A stretch of DNA of 64,000 bases, taken from contig NC_089459.1 in the NCBI RefSeq assembly GCF_026210795.1, positions 1,984,001 to 2,048,000 of the forward strand. Direction: 5' to 3'. The notes below the pieces were generated by a model. That model searched no databases. It was given only the letters and a program-made list of their open reading frames with translations, and was not told the DNA's origin. This document shows positions 37,079 through 48,899 of the stretch, piece after piece. Origin of the DNA: Rhizophagus irregularis (taxonomy: Eukaryota; Glomeromycota; Glomeromycetes; Glomerales; Glomeraceae). Numbering within the stretch: position 1 is the stretch's first letter; each line of letters opens with the position of its first letter. Both the position numbers and the translations under genes were made by a program.

Positions 37079-38036
37079 ATGCCATCCTCCAACAAATCAC
37101 CTTCTTTATTATCACTGAATTTCTTTACAATTCCTAACGCTTCTTTACTTACAAATTCTTTCTTATTTTCATCAACATTACTATTAACTAGTTTTATTTT
37201 TTTTACAAAAAATAAAAATAAACAACAAAAAGCTTGGTTTTTAACATTTTTAACATCAATAGTAATGACATTAGGTTCAATACCATTCTTATATCAATTG
37301 ATTTTTAATGCTAATTGGAATGTTAATAATCTTCCAAGTGAATCAAATTTATCTATAATATTGGTTGGATTTTTTATGACTTATTGTATAATTGATTTAT
37401 TATTGAGTAAATTCTTTTATGAAAATGAAATTAGTAATATAACCAATATGAAAGGTTATTTACATCATTTGGTTTATCTTGTATTATCGAGTTTTGTTAT
37501 TTATAATCAAAGAACAGAAATATTTTGTTTAATGTCTATTTTTGAGGTAAATTTATGCTGCATCTTTTAGTAATTTTCAATTTTTTTAAATTTTTTATGA
37601 AATTAATGAAATTAATTACCATTTTTTTTTATAGGCTTCAACACTTGTTCTAGCAACTGGAAAAATCAATAACAAATCTCCTAAACAAGATCTTTTATAT
37701 GCAACAACATTCGTTTCAACAAGATTATTATTTCATGCTATAATGATATACCTTTATTTTAATTATCATCAATCAAAATCAATTTGGTTGATATTATCCT
37801 TTCTTTATCCCTTTCATTGTTATTGGTTTTATGGTTTTATTAGACAAAAAGTCTATGCAAGAAATCGACAAAGAAAATTATCTCAATATAATAAAATGTT
37901 TTATAGTAAAAAAGAATTAGAAGAAGCTTTAAACAGTATTCAACCTAAACCTATACATTATTTCTTAGAAAAAGAAGATAATGATTCGGAAGTTGAAGAA
38001 AGAAGATCAAATACATTATTCACTTTAATATATTAA
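37079..38036 (+). CDS. TLC-domain multi-pass membrane protein
   Basis: Two exons (37,079-37,546 and 37,635-38,036) give 289 residues with about six or seven hydrophobic segments: SLLTNSFLFSSTLLLTSFIF, WFLTFLTSIVMTLGSIPFLY, LSIILVGFFMTYCIIDLLLS, and others. The middle region (MKGYLHHLVYLVLSSFVIYN, then FEASTLVLATGKINN, then FVSTRLLFHAIMIYLYFNY) follows the TRAM-LAG1-CLN8 pattern: a His-His at the head of a helix, a Glu-Ser/Ala-Thr helix, and F..TR..FH. It ends in a charged cytosolic tail. TLC proteins include ceramide synthases and TLCD lipid-handling proteins; the homeobox and Lag1 motif of ceramide synthase are absent, so a TLCD/TMEM136-like lipid role is more likely. Subfamily is uncertain. 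Confidence 0.7.
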
Positions 38037-38487
38037 GTGACGAATACTCAATGATTGATTAGTAAATTAACAATGTAGATTTTGGGAATAATGGGGAAAT
38101 TTATGTATATATTTATATTATTATTATTATTTATTGTATTCATTAACTTGGACTTTTGTACAAACATTTTTTAAATTAAAATATATTTATATATTTATTT
38201 ATTTTAAAATATATTCTAATATGCTACATACATAAATAATTTTTATTTGTCATTTAAAACGCGTAAATTAACATGATAAAAATAAAAATATGATAAAATA
38301 TGATAAAATTAATTATAAAACAAGTGACATGCAATCTAATGCAAACTACTGTCGACCTGATACTAAGACAACAGAAATTGATCGGCAATTCGCGTTACAT
38401 ATATAATTGAATCAAGTCCTATTATTATTTATGATTATTGTATGACATTTCCTGTCAACTGTTTTGTTTCTTACCGATAGTTAAAAA
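38037..38487. other. Intergenic DNA upstream of MED9
   Basis: AT-rich, with no exon seen. The last 100 bp or so have a mutated counterpart at about 39,890-39,980, so the duplication described for MED9 includes part of its promoter. Confidence 0.5.
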
Positions 38488-39459
38488 ATGCAAAGCTACT
38501 CTTCATTTGATTCCACGGTTTTAGTAACACCGGGAAGTAGTTTTATGTTATCACAATCTCAACCACAAACACCAGTAACAGCAACAGGAAGTTCCTCTGA
38601 AATAGATCGTTTTCCAAGAGAAGAATTTTCATTCCTACCACATATTTTACAAATTCTTGATAAAGTAGAAACAGGTAAAAATGAACAAGAAATAAAAGCA
38701 ATGGTACAGTAAATTTTATGTTATTTACCGAATTATTTTATCAGAAATCAGAATTAACATTTTTCTTTTTTTGTTTTTAGATGAGAAAATTAAAAGATAA
38801 AGTTAATCGATGTCAAAAAATATTAGATGATTTACCTGGAGCTGATTTATCAAGAGAACGACAAGAAAGATTAAAAAATGAAGACAAAGAAATATTAGAA
38901 AATAAAAAGTTTGTAGTTTTAAAATTAATGGTTTTAAATGACGTGAAAGAAGTTTATTTAAATTTTTTTTATTAATGTTCAATTTAGGAAAAGGCGTCAA
39001 AGATATTTAGGATTACAAATTTTTCAAACTGCAGCTGCAATATGTTATAATAATCAAAATATTCAAAATATTCAAAGTAATCCACCTAATCCAGATAATC
39101 CAATTAATCCACTCGATCAATCTAATCCGATTAATCCACTTGACTCACTTAATTCACTTGATTCACTTGGTTCAATTGATCCAATTGACTCACTTAATTC
39201 ACTTGATTCACTTAATTCAATTTCAATTCTTCCACTTGATTCACTTAATACACTTGATCCATTAAATCTAATTGATCCACCTAATTCATCAAATCAAATT
39301 AGTCTACTTGATTCACTTGATACATTTGATGCAATTAATTCACTTGAACTTGAATCAATTAATCAAATTAATCCTGATACTACTACTACTACTACTACTA
39401 CTACTGTAAATACTGTTCCAACAGAAGATAATAATCAGATGGACACTACTGAAGGTTAA
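38488..39459 (+). CDS. MED9: Mediator complex subunit 9
   Basis: Med9 sits in the Mediator middle module, which relays activators to RNA polymerase II. Three exons (38,488-38,703; 38,781-38,908; 38,988-39,459) give 271 residues. The conserved domain is FSFLPHILQILDKVETGKNE, then IKAMMRKLKDKVNRCQKILD and DLPGADLSRERQERL, the L..R..I..LPG..L..E.Q pattern of Med9/Cse2. The C-terminal half is an unusual low-complexity extension: imperfect repeats of NPLDSLNSLDSL type followed by a Thr run and DNNQMDTTEG. Med9 is usually shorter and lacks this. The gene is followed by a heavily mutated second copy (39,890-40,860). Confidence 0.8.
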
Positions 39460-39889
39460 AATAAAGGTTGTACTTTTTAAGATGATGTTTTTCTTAATGA
39501 AAATTAATAATAGATTTATAATTATTAAATAATTAATTTAATTTAACTAATGCATTAGTTATAAAGTCTTTTTCTTTATTGAATTAGATATACTAATTTT
39601 ATAATAAGTAGATCCTTAACAATGCTATTATCATAAATATTTTATTAATAAATATAAAAAAAAATAATAATATATTTTTTTTTTACATTTTTTAATTAAT
39701 ATAAAATCATTGAATTATATTTTTTTTATTATAGTTTAAAAATAGTTAACAATTAATTAATGGTTTTATCTAATTTATTATAAAGTTTTTAAAAGTTAAA
39801 TTTCTAAAATTTTTTTTTTTAATAATGGAATTTGCATTTTATAAAATTTTGGTTATAAATTTTTTTTAATATATAATTAACTATTAAAA

Positions 39890-40860
39890 ATTGAATTATT
39901 ATACAAAATTAGAAAATTTTATTAATAATTATCTTGTATTATACTTTTTTGTTAATGTTTTTTCTTATTAATAGTTAAAAAATATAAAGTTATCTTTTAT
40001 TTAAATTATAATTTTAGCTATAAATATAAATAATAATAATAAAAACTAAAAAGTACTTTTAAAATAGATTATTTTTTAAAAGAAGAATTTTTATTTTTAT
40101 TATATATTTTACAAATTTTTAATAAAGTAAAAATAGATAAAAATAAACAAAAAACAAAAACAATAATATAGTAAAATTTATATTATTAATTTACTTAAAG
40201 TTGATTTATTAAGAAATTAATAAAAAAGATTAATAAAAATAAAATAAAATTATATTAAAAAAATAAAAAGGTTGTAATTTTAAAATTAATAATTTTTAAA
40301 TAATATAAAAAAAAGCTAATTTAATTTTTTTATTAACAGTTAATATTTAGTTTAAAAACAAAATATCAAAAAATACAAATTTTTTAAATTGCAATTGCAA
40401 TATATATTATAATAATCAAAATAATTAAAGTAACTTACAAATTATTCAAATAAATTATTTAAATTATTAAATTACTTTATTTTTTTCTCAATTACTATAA
40501 TAAATGAAATATATAAAAAAAATCTATATATATTATTTACTAATCATTTATCTTATTAATTACAACTAATTTGTTAATAAAAATTTACATTATTTACCAT
40601 TTAGTTAAAATAATGACTTTTTATAAATTGATTAGTTTATTCAGTTTAGTTTATTGAATTTAATTAATTTAATTAATTTAATTAATTTATTTGATTTATT
40701 TAATTCAATGAATTCAATTAATTTATTTAATTTATTTAATTCGATTTTTTTAATTAATTTATTTAATTTATTTAATTCAATTCTTTTAATTAATTTATTT
40801 AATTTACTTGATTTATTATTAAATTTAAATATAAATTTAGTTTAACTAATTAAATTAATT
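39890..40860 (+). pseudogene. Hypermutated second copy of MED9 (C-to-T / G-to-A, RIP-like)
   Basis: This segment aligns along its length with 38,400-39,330, including promoter, start region, intron borders and the LDSLNS repeat, the last surviving as a run of Ile-Asn-Leu/Phe codons. In the block 40,049-40,182 against 38,587-38,720 (134 bp, no gaps) I count about 28 C-to-T or G-to-A changes and only about 3 others. Start codon and splice sites are lost, so it cannot encode Med9. Two deletions are visible (part of the Gln/Thr-rich N-terminal region, and intron 1 with the start of exon 2). The strand-symmetric transition bias is the signature of repeat-induced point mutation or of deamination of methylated cytosines; ordinary drift alone would give more transversions. 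Confidence 0.85.
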
Positions 40861-42580
40861 TTAATAAAAAATAAAAAAAAAGTAAAATTTTCCATTGTAA
40901 ATATAATATATTCCATTTTTCCTTTTTAATAATTTATATATTAATTATAAAATAAATTATGTTAGATTTTTTTAAAAAAAGTACTGTATATTGATAAATA
41001 AATTATTTTTTTAAAAAAAAATAGTTTTTATTTTATAAATACTATTATAAATTACTTTAATTTTTATATATTAGTTAATAAAATAATTTTATTATAAATA
41101 ATATTAAAATTTTAAGATTAGTAGTCATTATTTATTTATATATTTTAAGATAAAATAATAATTCCAAATTTTTAAAAATTTTTAATTCTAATTTTTTTTA
41201 TTAATATTAATATATAAAATCTTTTCTATAAATTTTTACAAATTAAATTGCCAAATATATTATATTACCTAAAGTAAAAAATAATTATGAGTTAGTTGAA
41301 AAAATCAGAATTCTTAAGGATTATATATTTATAGATAGAAAAAATCTTCAAGAAAAGATCTTAATTTCTAAAACATTACTAATAAGAATAATACTTCTAA
41401 TTTCTTTGGAAATTAATTATAAATGAATTTTTTATAATTTATAAAACTATCTTTATTTGATTATAGATTATTACTTTAAATAATTATATGAATTGGTTAA
41501 ATTATAATTAATTTTAAATGATCTTAAAAGTGAGTAAAATATTATTCTATTAGTTACATCTAACTAATCTAACTAGCTGGATAAATTACACTATAATATA
41601 ATATTATTTTTATTATACAAAAATAATTTGTTAATAAATAATTATAATACAACTTCTTAAAAAAAATTTGTGTTTATGTCATTATCCTTCATTTATAGGT
41701 CTTAAAAGGCATAATTGCCTACTAATTTTCAGTTCTCATTTCTTTTATTATGATTTACAATAATGAATCAACTTTGAATTATTTTATTTTTATTTTTATT
41801 AATAAAGTAAAAATAGTATTAGCAATGATTATATAGAAACTTGATACAAGAACCAAATCGCCTAAAGACCACTTCACTTAGATGGAGATGGAAAAATTAC
41901 CCCAAAGTTTGATTTATTTCAAAATACATGATCACACATGATCACATGATGCTATTGTTTATTTAAATGATCGACTTGAAGTACTACTATGACATAATTT
42001 TATCATCGGCGAAGTTGCTCCGCACGGGGCACATATAGCGAACAAAGATTCGGTATAATTATGTAGTATATATTAAGAGAATGCCGTCCGACTTTATGAC
42101 CTCCCTTGGACTTTTATCTAATCATTTTTATTATGCCCGAATTTGGTAACCATATGTTTTACAGTCCGACAATTGCCGAAATGATGTTCATTTAATTTCA
42201 ATAATTATTTGAAATCAAGTGATATAAATGTTTACATTCATTTATTCATTGGGTATTACTAAATGTTTATCAAATAATTAAAAATTTCTTTATAAATTAA
42301 TTAACAAGTCTCTCAAGTAATAGCAAATTGAAAAATTGAAATTTACGTAAATCCAAAATCCTACGAAATTATCCTAAACTATACATCTGTAAAAATTAAA
42401 ATTAACTAATTAGTCTTAATTTGAACTTAGCATTTATTCATCATATCAGTCAAATTCTTCACCTCCGAATTTGTCAATAATTTTCGAAAGCTTAAATACT
42501 AGTCAGCTATTTGTTTTGAGATCATATAATCACATAACATTCAATAAGTCCATCAGTAGCTCACCAACCCTTCCTAACAA
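40861..42580. other. Extremely AT-rich non-coding island
   Basis: From about 39,480 to about 41,700 the DNA is almost devoid of G and C, well beyond the rest of the window. I see no exon. Short echoes of the mutated MED9 copy (AATAAAGTAAAAATAG near 41,803) hint that more mutated duplicates may lie here, but this is weak. Normal composition returns near 41,850. Confidence 0.6.
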
Positions 42581-43205
42581 ATGAGTTACAATACCTCTTC
42601 TCGTCCTCCACCATATCATGCTACAATATGTGCCCGGGTTGGATGTCAGAATTCCTGTCTTGTGAATACCAATAATAAAACTTATCTCTTCTGTAGTGTC
42701 AACTGTGCTAAACTTTATCAAAGAGACATGACTCTAACAAGGTGCAATACTTGTCAGAATCAATTCTACGGCACGATGTGCCCTTATTGTTCGCATTCTT
42801 CTTGCATACGAGGTTCTCGACAGCCACGACGAAATATTAGGCTTGAAAGTGCACATTATTCAATTTCTGTCCAGGAAAATACTGTAAGTATTAATATGTT
42901 AGATATATTTTTGATATGTCTTCCATGAAAATTATATTCTAAATAATTTATTATTTGGTGTAAACAGCCATTGTTGCAATCTCAATCGTAAGTATTTTGT
43001 ATTACTGTAGTTCGTTCGTGTATTTGAAACTAATAGATTTGATTATTTTTTACTCAATAGTTACGATAACAATGATGATGAGTGCGGAGAATTTATCGGT
43101 GGATGTTGCGGATGTTGTTGCATAATCATTATTTTAATTATTGTGTTTCTCTCCGGGGTTTGGTCAGCAAATCATATACATATTCATGATTTGTTATTCC
43201 CTTAA
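42581..43205 (+). CDS. PPPY / FCS-type cysteine-rich protein with C-terminal membrane tail (copy A)
   Basis: Three exons (42,581-42,883; 42,968-42,987; 43,061-43,205) give 155 residues. N-terminus: MSYNTSSRPPPYHATICARV with a PPxY motif (a ligand for WW domains, as in Rsp5/Nedd4 ligases). A zinc-binding region follows: GCQNSC, YLFCSVNCAKLYQRDM, RCNTC and MCPYC. The FCSxxCAxxYQ element resembles FCS/TRASH zinc knuckles. The tail is ECGEFIGGCCGCCC followed by a hydrophobic run (IIIILIIVFLSGVWS): a tail anchor with palmitoylation-like cysteines. A likely role is as an adaptor bringing a WW-domain ubiquitin ligase to a membrane; this is inference. Two further copies lie at 55,358 and 58,105. Confidence 0.75.
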
Positions 43206-44472
43206 ATAATTTGCCATTTAAAAGTATTCCGATTTCAGATATATAAATATATATTATAAACCATATTGTCGATATTTCATAATATTTAAATGTCTTAATT
43301 TCATCTTTTTCAGCTTTTTTTCCAACCTAGCTAATGAATGAATACGACAGTATATTAAAATTGTATATAATTAGAAAACTACATTTATTCCCGTAAAGTC
43401 GCGTTAATTATTACCGAAATTATTAAATTATTTTTTAAAGTCTATGTTCTTTAAATATCTATCTAAATAATTGATTCTTTCCTTAAACTGTCAAGTTGTA
43501 TCATTTATTCAGTTTATTAATTATATAAAATAGAAAATTAATAATACAAAACCTCATCTCCATTTAATTCTGTGCCATATGCTCGGGCCGCATTATAATT
43601 CCTGTCTTTATCCCATCGGTATTATGTATGCCCCGATGTTAATTACTCCACACTGTAAATAAAATTCATCAGTGTATACGTCATACACAATGATATCTAG
43701 GAAAAACTCCATACACACCTCGTGAATATTTTAGTTATTCACCGATATCCGTATGTATGTTAATAGAGTCATCTTGTAGGTATTATTTTAGAGCTATTTT
43801 GGTTGATTAGTACTGTATATTGATTCCAATATCAATTCTGAGTCTAGAAAATTCTGTAAGTAATGGATTTGGCTTATCATAATAAATTTAAATTATCATT
43901 TATTTTATAGAACAATTGCTATACTGCTATAAATACTCCTCGCAACAGTATATTCATTCGTTCTTTATTAAAAGAAATTTATAATTCAAGTTTATATCAA
44001 GTTTTAAGCTTAAGTTTTCGTGACATAATCAAAAATATTTAAAGCAAATTTCTATCATACATATGATAGCTTCCATTGCAGTTGTATTGAAATAACCTCA
44101 GAAATATTACTGAGGCTCGCAAATATAATCTTTTGTTATGTATTGTCTCGATGATTTATTTCTTATCGCGACAAAGTTTGTATTTTTATAATTTACTAGT
44201 AATCCTATAATGTAAATACTAAATTTTGGAACTGGTAATAACAGTTAAATATCTTTTTATGGAACAAATATTTATGGTTTCAGTTATTTCATAATCATTC
44301 CTTATCTGTATTTATGATACTAATTAAAAAACTATCTAATGGATACCACCTGGGCCATACTTATGATGGCTAATAACGCCTGTATGATGTGTGTAAAGTG
44401 GTTGAAAATCTACATTTTTTACTAATTGATAATTATCAACGTCTGTATCATAAACATGAAGTTCATCTTGAT
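43206..44472. other. Intergenic DNA between convergent genes
   Basis: No intact gene. A short stretch near 43,580-43,650 faintly resembles the first exon of the cysteine-rich family. The frame at 44,336-44,472 continues the diiron protein's C-terminus in a shifted frame. Confidence 0.4.
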
Positions 44473-47018
44473 CTAATGGGCACCCAACTGGATCCATCGA
44501 TATGCAATATCCTTCCAAGACCAAGGCTCACCAATACTTGGTAAAATTTCTCCATTTTTCATAGGTCCACGACTAATTGCAATATCAGCAAATGCGGAGC
44601 CCATTTTATTAGCAGGTGCCATCATTCTAGTAATAAAGGGACTATTTTCAGGTTGATTTGGTATAACCATTCGGTGTTCATTCTTGTCACAAATTAATGC
44701 TTTCATTATCCAAATTGGATCATCTTGATCGAACCACCTAAAAATTATTGTTATAACGTCGGTAAGATACTCCTTCCGCTTCTTAGAATGTATAAGATTA
44801 ATGTTATTCTAAACATACCAATGAATGTCTTTTGTTATAATACTATCAGGATCTTCAGGATTAGGTCCAGTTAATATGTGGCTGTTTTGAAAGAATTATT
44901 AGTACTAATTATAAAATACTGTTTATAATTATTCACATAAATGTTAGGTATCCTACCTATGTCCCAGAGTGGCATATTGATTATTTTTCAATGTTGTAAT
45001 AAGACGTCTCATTTCGGTAACGATATTAAGAGACAATATTGGATCTGACGGTTTATTATTAGGATCAAGAGAACGGATCCATTCATTCCACAAATTAAGC
45101 TCTTCTTCAGTAAATACCTTGTACATGGGCCCATCCCAGGTTGTTAAACGAGACAATATTGGAGAATTTTTTGGATCTCCTTTCACAACATATGAACTCT
45201 CGACTAAAGCATCCAAAAAGCCTTCTGGGTTATTGAACAATTCATTTATAAATTTATCTCCAAATTTTCGATCATTATGATTACGACTCGCATAAGGAGC
45301 TTTGTGAGCAATCATTTTAATCATTCTTTGACGTAGATCTGGTTTGCCTAATTGTGATTTACCGATGTTAACAATATTATGAGATAATGCATGGTCATAA
45401 ATCATTGTGTGCGATGGAAATTCATATCTACCGATTCTTTTTTGATAAAGCATTTCTTCGAAATCCCTCGCAAGTGTTCCAGCACTCCATAACTATGTGC
45501 AATATTGTTTAACAAAAAAAAGAGATTTCAAGCGTATAAAGCGTATAATGAAGATTAACGCTCACTGAAGCAAATCCAATCCAAATACGTCTCCAATGCT
45601 CTTGGACGGCATCATCCCCACCATTTTGTCTCACATGATCTAGATAGAGTTCGATGGAACGTTTTGCATTGGCACCTTAAGTAAATAATAAGTATACAAT
45701 GTTAGTAAAATTTTCGTATTAAAAGTATTTATAACTTTTATGACAAACCTTACCATGACCTGAAGAAGCATTATCAATTGCAACATGCATTTCGTAAAAA
45801 TGAGGGTTCAACCCGTAATATTTGAATAATTTGATATTTGGTGCTACTTCTAATACAGTCCATTCGATTAAAAGGGTAAAACCAAGGATTTCAGGAAAGA
45901 ACAGATCGGAGAATTGAGAGATACATAAAGACAAAGCTGGTACTATCGATTCAAATAAAGCGAAGGATTATTGTATACTCTAAAAATATACATAACAAAA
46001 AAAGTTTTAAATTACTTACTTGAGAAAGCCGAGTCAAGAAATCTTGGATCTTCTGCATAGGCTCTCTGATATACTTCAGGTAGATGTATACCACAACTTG
46101 CGAGCAGAGTAGTATATAATGTTGAATGATTATGCTCGGCTTTACCATTACCAAGCTCATCTTGCAAGATTTCAGAAAGAAGCGATGTGATCTCATCGGT
46201 TGGACCTTACAATAAAGATTAAATAATTACCAAAATATAGTGAAACTAATGATAAAACAGCGCAATTTACCTAATTTAACTGCATAACGTAACCAAGCAC
46301 CATCTGTCTGATTGAAAGGTGCCCATTGGCGGATACTTTCTATTACATCCTTACGAGAATTATAGATAGGATCGTTTGCTGGTTCATACTTATCCACTTC
46401 TTCTTTTACGTAAACGTAAATATGTTGCAAACGTTTGTTAAATGCATCTTGAGTAAATTCAAAGTGTTTAAGCAATTTCCCATAACGTCCTAATTCAGAT
46501 GGAGGGTTCTCGATTAAAGATTTCGCCTGTAAGTAGAGAATAAATTTTCATCGTTTCTATGATAAGAAAATTTTTTACTCTCAAAAATAAAATTATAGTA
46601 TCGCATAACTGACTTTGTCAAGATAGTCGTATGCCATTTTTTTAGCTGTCGGCAAAAATTCGGGGAATGATTCATTGTTTAACAACTATAATGTAAGAAA
46701 ATCTCTTGTAAAATTTCTATGCTTTAAAATTCACAGTAATTTAGAAATTACCTTATAGAAAGCTTCTCGTTCAGGTGGAAGTCCTTTTTTCTTGCCGGTT
46801 TCCATCCATTTTTTGAATTTGTCGATTTTTTCTTGATTCCATTTACCACCAGCACCTGATGGTGGCATTTGACCGGAGGTTAGCCTTTTGTAAATTTCAT
46901 CTGCTTTATCACAAACGGCTTCATAGTCATAAAGGTCGAAGCTAAAATACATGCAGTTACGATCTTTCTCTCTAAACAAAGGTTTAATATCTTGATAAAA
47001 AGTTATTTCTTTATCCAT
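44473..47018 (-). CDS. Heme-oxygenase-like diiron (iron-containing redox enzyme family) protein
   Basis: About ten introns. N-terminus: MDKEITFYQDIKPLFREKDR, then a small domain ending RLTSGQMPPSGAGGKWNQEK, which looks like a cytochrome-c-type fold without a CxxCH heme site. The central domain carries LQDELGNGKAEHNHSTLY and FYEMHVAIDNASSGHG, i.e. the E..H and E..H...D...H ligands of heme-oxygenase-like diiron oxidases. The C-terminal part (HILTGPNPEDPDSIITKDIH, APANKMGSAFADIAISRGPM) is not assigned. It stops at WIQLGAH, but a +1 frame reads CPLDQDELHVYDTDV onward for about 45 more codons to 44,336, suggesting a frameshift in the last exon (real or a base-calling error). Substrate unknown; members of this superfamily oxidise amino acids and fatty acids or scaffold other reactions. 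Confidence 0.78.
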
Positions 47019-48899
47019 TTTGATTTGTTTTACTTAAAAAGCTGTGCTTTTACAGGATATATGCTATATGGACTTTATATTCATTCCCATGAAATACCTT
47101 TTAACTGAGTATGTGGGTGCGTTTATATTTTCGTTACACGTTTTGATGAAATTCATTCACATGAAGGGCGAAAAAAAGGATAATATTAATTGATCATTGG
47201 TAGAACTTTGTTCTTCCTAAAGAAGTTAATAAATGGAAATTTCAAGAGATACCGCAATTAATATAAACAAACTTTAATTAGAAAATTCTTATGATTATTT
47301 ATTTATGCGCCTTTTCATAAGATTTTAATTTAATAACGAATTAATCGGTTAAATGATATATTTAACCGATTTTATGTAACAACGCTTGCCAATTTATGGT
47401 TAAAATATTATTACTTCATTTTAACAATACGAAATTTCAATCTTAGCTCGGCGTTCTACCATATAATCTATTCAATAATTAATTATTTTCATTGATAAGT
47501 GTGTCAAAAAAAGTCTGGATGTCACTTTATTAGTTGTCATTCACACACAAAGTTATACGGGTAATTTATGAAAAATGTAACAATCAATAAACACGATTTT
47601 GAACCTCTAGTACTTTGTTCAACTATTTATGGATATGGAACCGAGTTGTTTAAGTAAAAGAATCTTTGTAAGTTAGCAGACATAATAGAAAGAAATTCTA
47701 TTGTAATCGTATATTTTTTTAATAATTAAGATCCTTCTTATTTTTATGAATTTAGTTTCCACTATCGAATTCCTAAAAATAATAATTAATAAAAAAAAAT
47801 TTCATTCTTTTTATTAATAATATTAAATTCTCGTTCAAAATTTTTTTGGTCTAATGTAAACTTTAAATAAATAATAAATTTACATACTGTACTGTATATA
47901 TTTGCTTCCCTAAAAAGAAATATTTCTTAATTCCATTTTGATCTACGCAATAAAGTAGCTATTTAAAATCCTTGATTCTTCTCTATATCGATACGATGAA
48001 ATAATTTATTATAAACGGAAAAAGCCTTAATGTTTAGTGAAACATGGCATTGCAAATAGATTAATTAATTTATCGTAAATTTCTTTACTACATTTTGATG
48101 AAAGTTTTATGGAATATCTTTGTCCGTTCAGCTGGATTAAATCTCAATCTCAGGGTAAATGTTTTTCTATTTACCTTCATAATTTGTCCTTGCACATACA
48201 AATATTCCCATTGTATCATTCATAACAAATTTGATTATATTTTCTTCATGAATATTCCTACTTTTAAAAATACTGGTTGTATAATTTTGTATATATAAAT
48301 ATTAGTTATAACATTAGTTTTAAAGAATTTCAATAGTACAATTATAAGCTAAAATCAAAAAATAGCCTGTTAGTATTTCAACCTGCCTGCCATATATACC
48401 AATAAATTCTCAGGGAAAATCGATAAGTAAAGAAAAAGAATCTTCAAAGTTCACTATGATCAAATAAATAACGGACATTATCATTATAGGACAAACGTGG
48501 TTTATCAAAACAAATAGGCCTATTATATTTACAAGAGGATTTAGCGTAAACTTTCTTTTTAATCGTCTCTGCTTTGGCCATATGTGTGGATAATTTATCT
48601 GTTAAAGCAAGATAATAAGAGCTACATCCTTCACAGCAAGCCGATACTTAATATTCGTCCCATATATTTGAAAGGAGGCATAAGTGTAATGTCAGACATA
48701 CATTAGGAACAGTGATATTGTTAAAGGATAAGGATGCATATTGAATATACATAGGACGAGGCGCATACAGCCTGTTTATGTAATAAATTATGTACATTAG
48801 ATAGATTATAATTATATTATTGTTTTTTTACTGCCTCATAAAATTTCTGTGATCATACCCACTAGGTGTATAATAAAATTCTCTAAGGATAATATCCTG
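47019..48899. other. Gene-poor region
   Basis: I found no convincing coding exon, RNA gene or repeat structure. Short open frames here (for example 48,095-48,298) have no family features. Confidence 0.45.

Noticed and set aside
40654-40845. Open frame of Asn/Leu/Ile/Phe repeats
   Set aside because: It is the remnant of the LDSLNS repeat in the mutated MED9 copy; it lacks promoter, start context and the rest of the gene.
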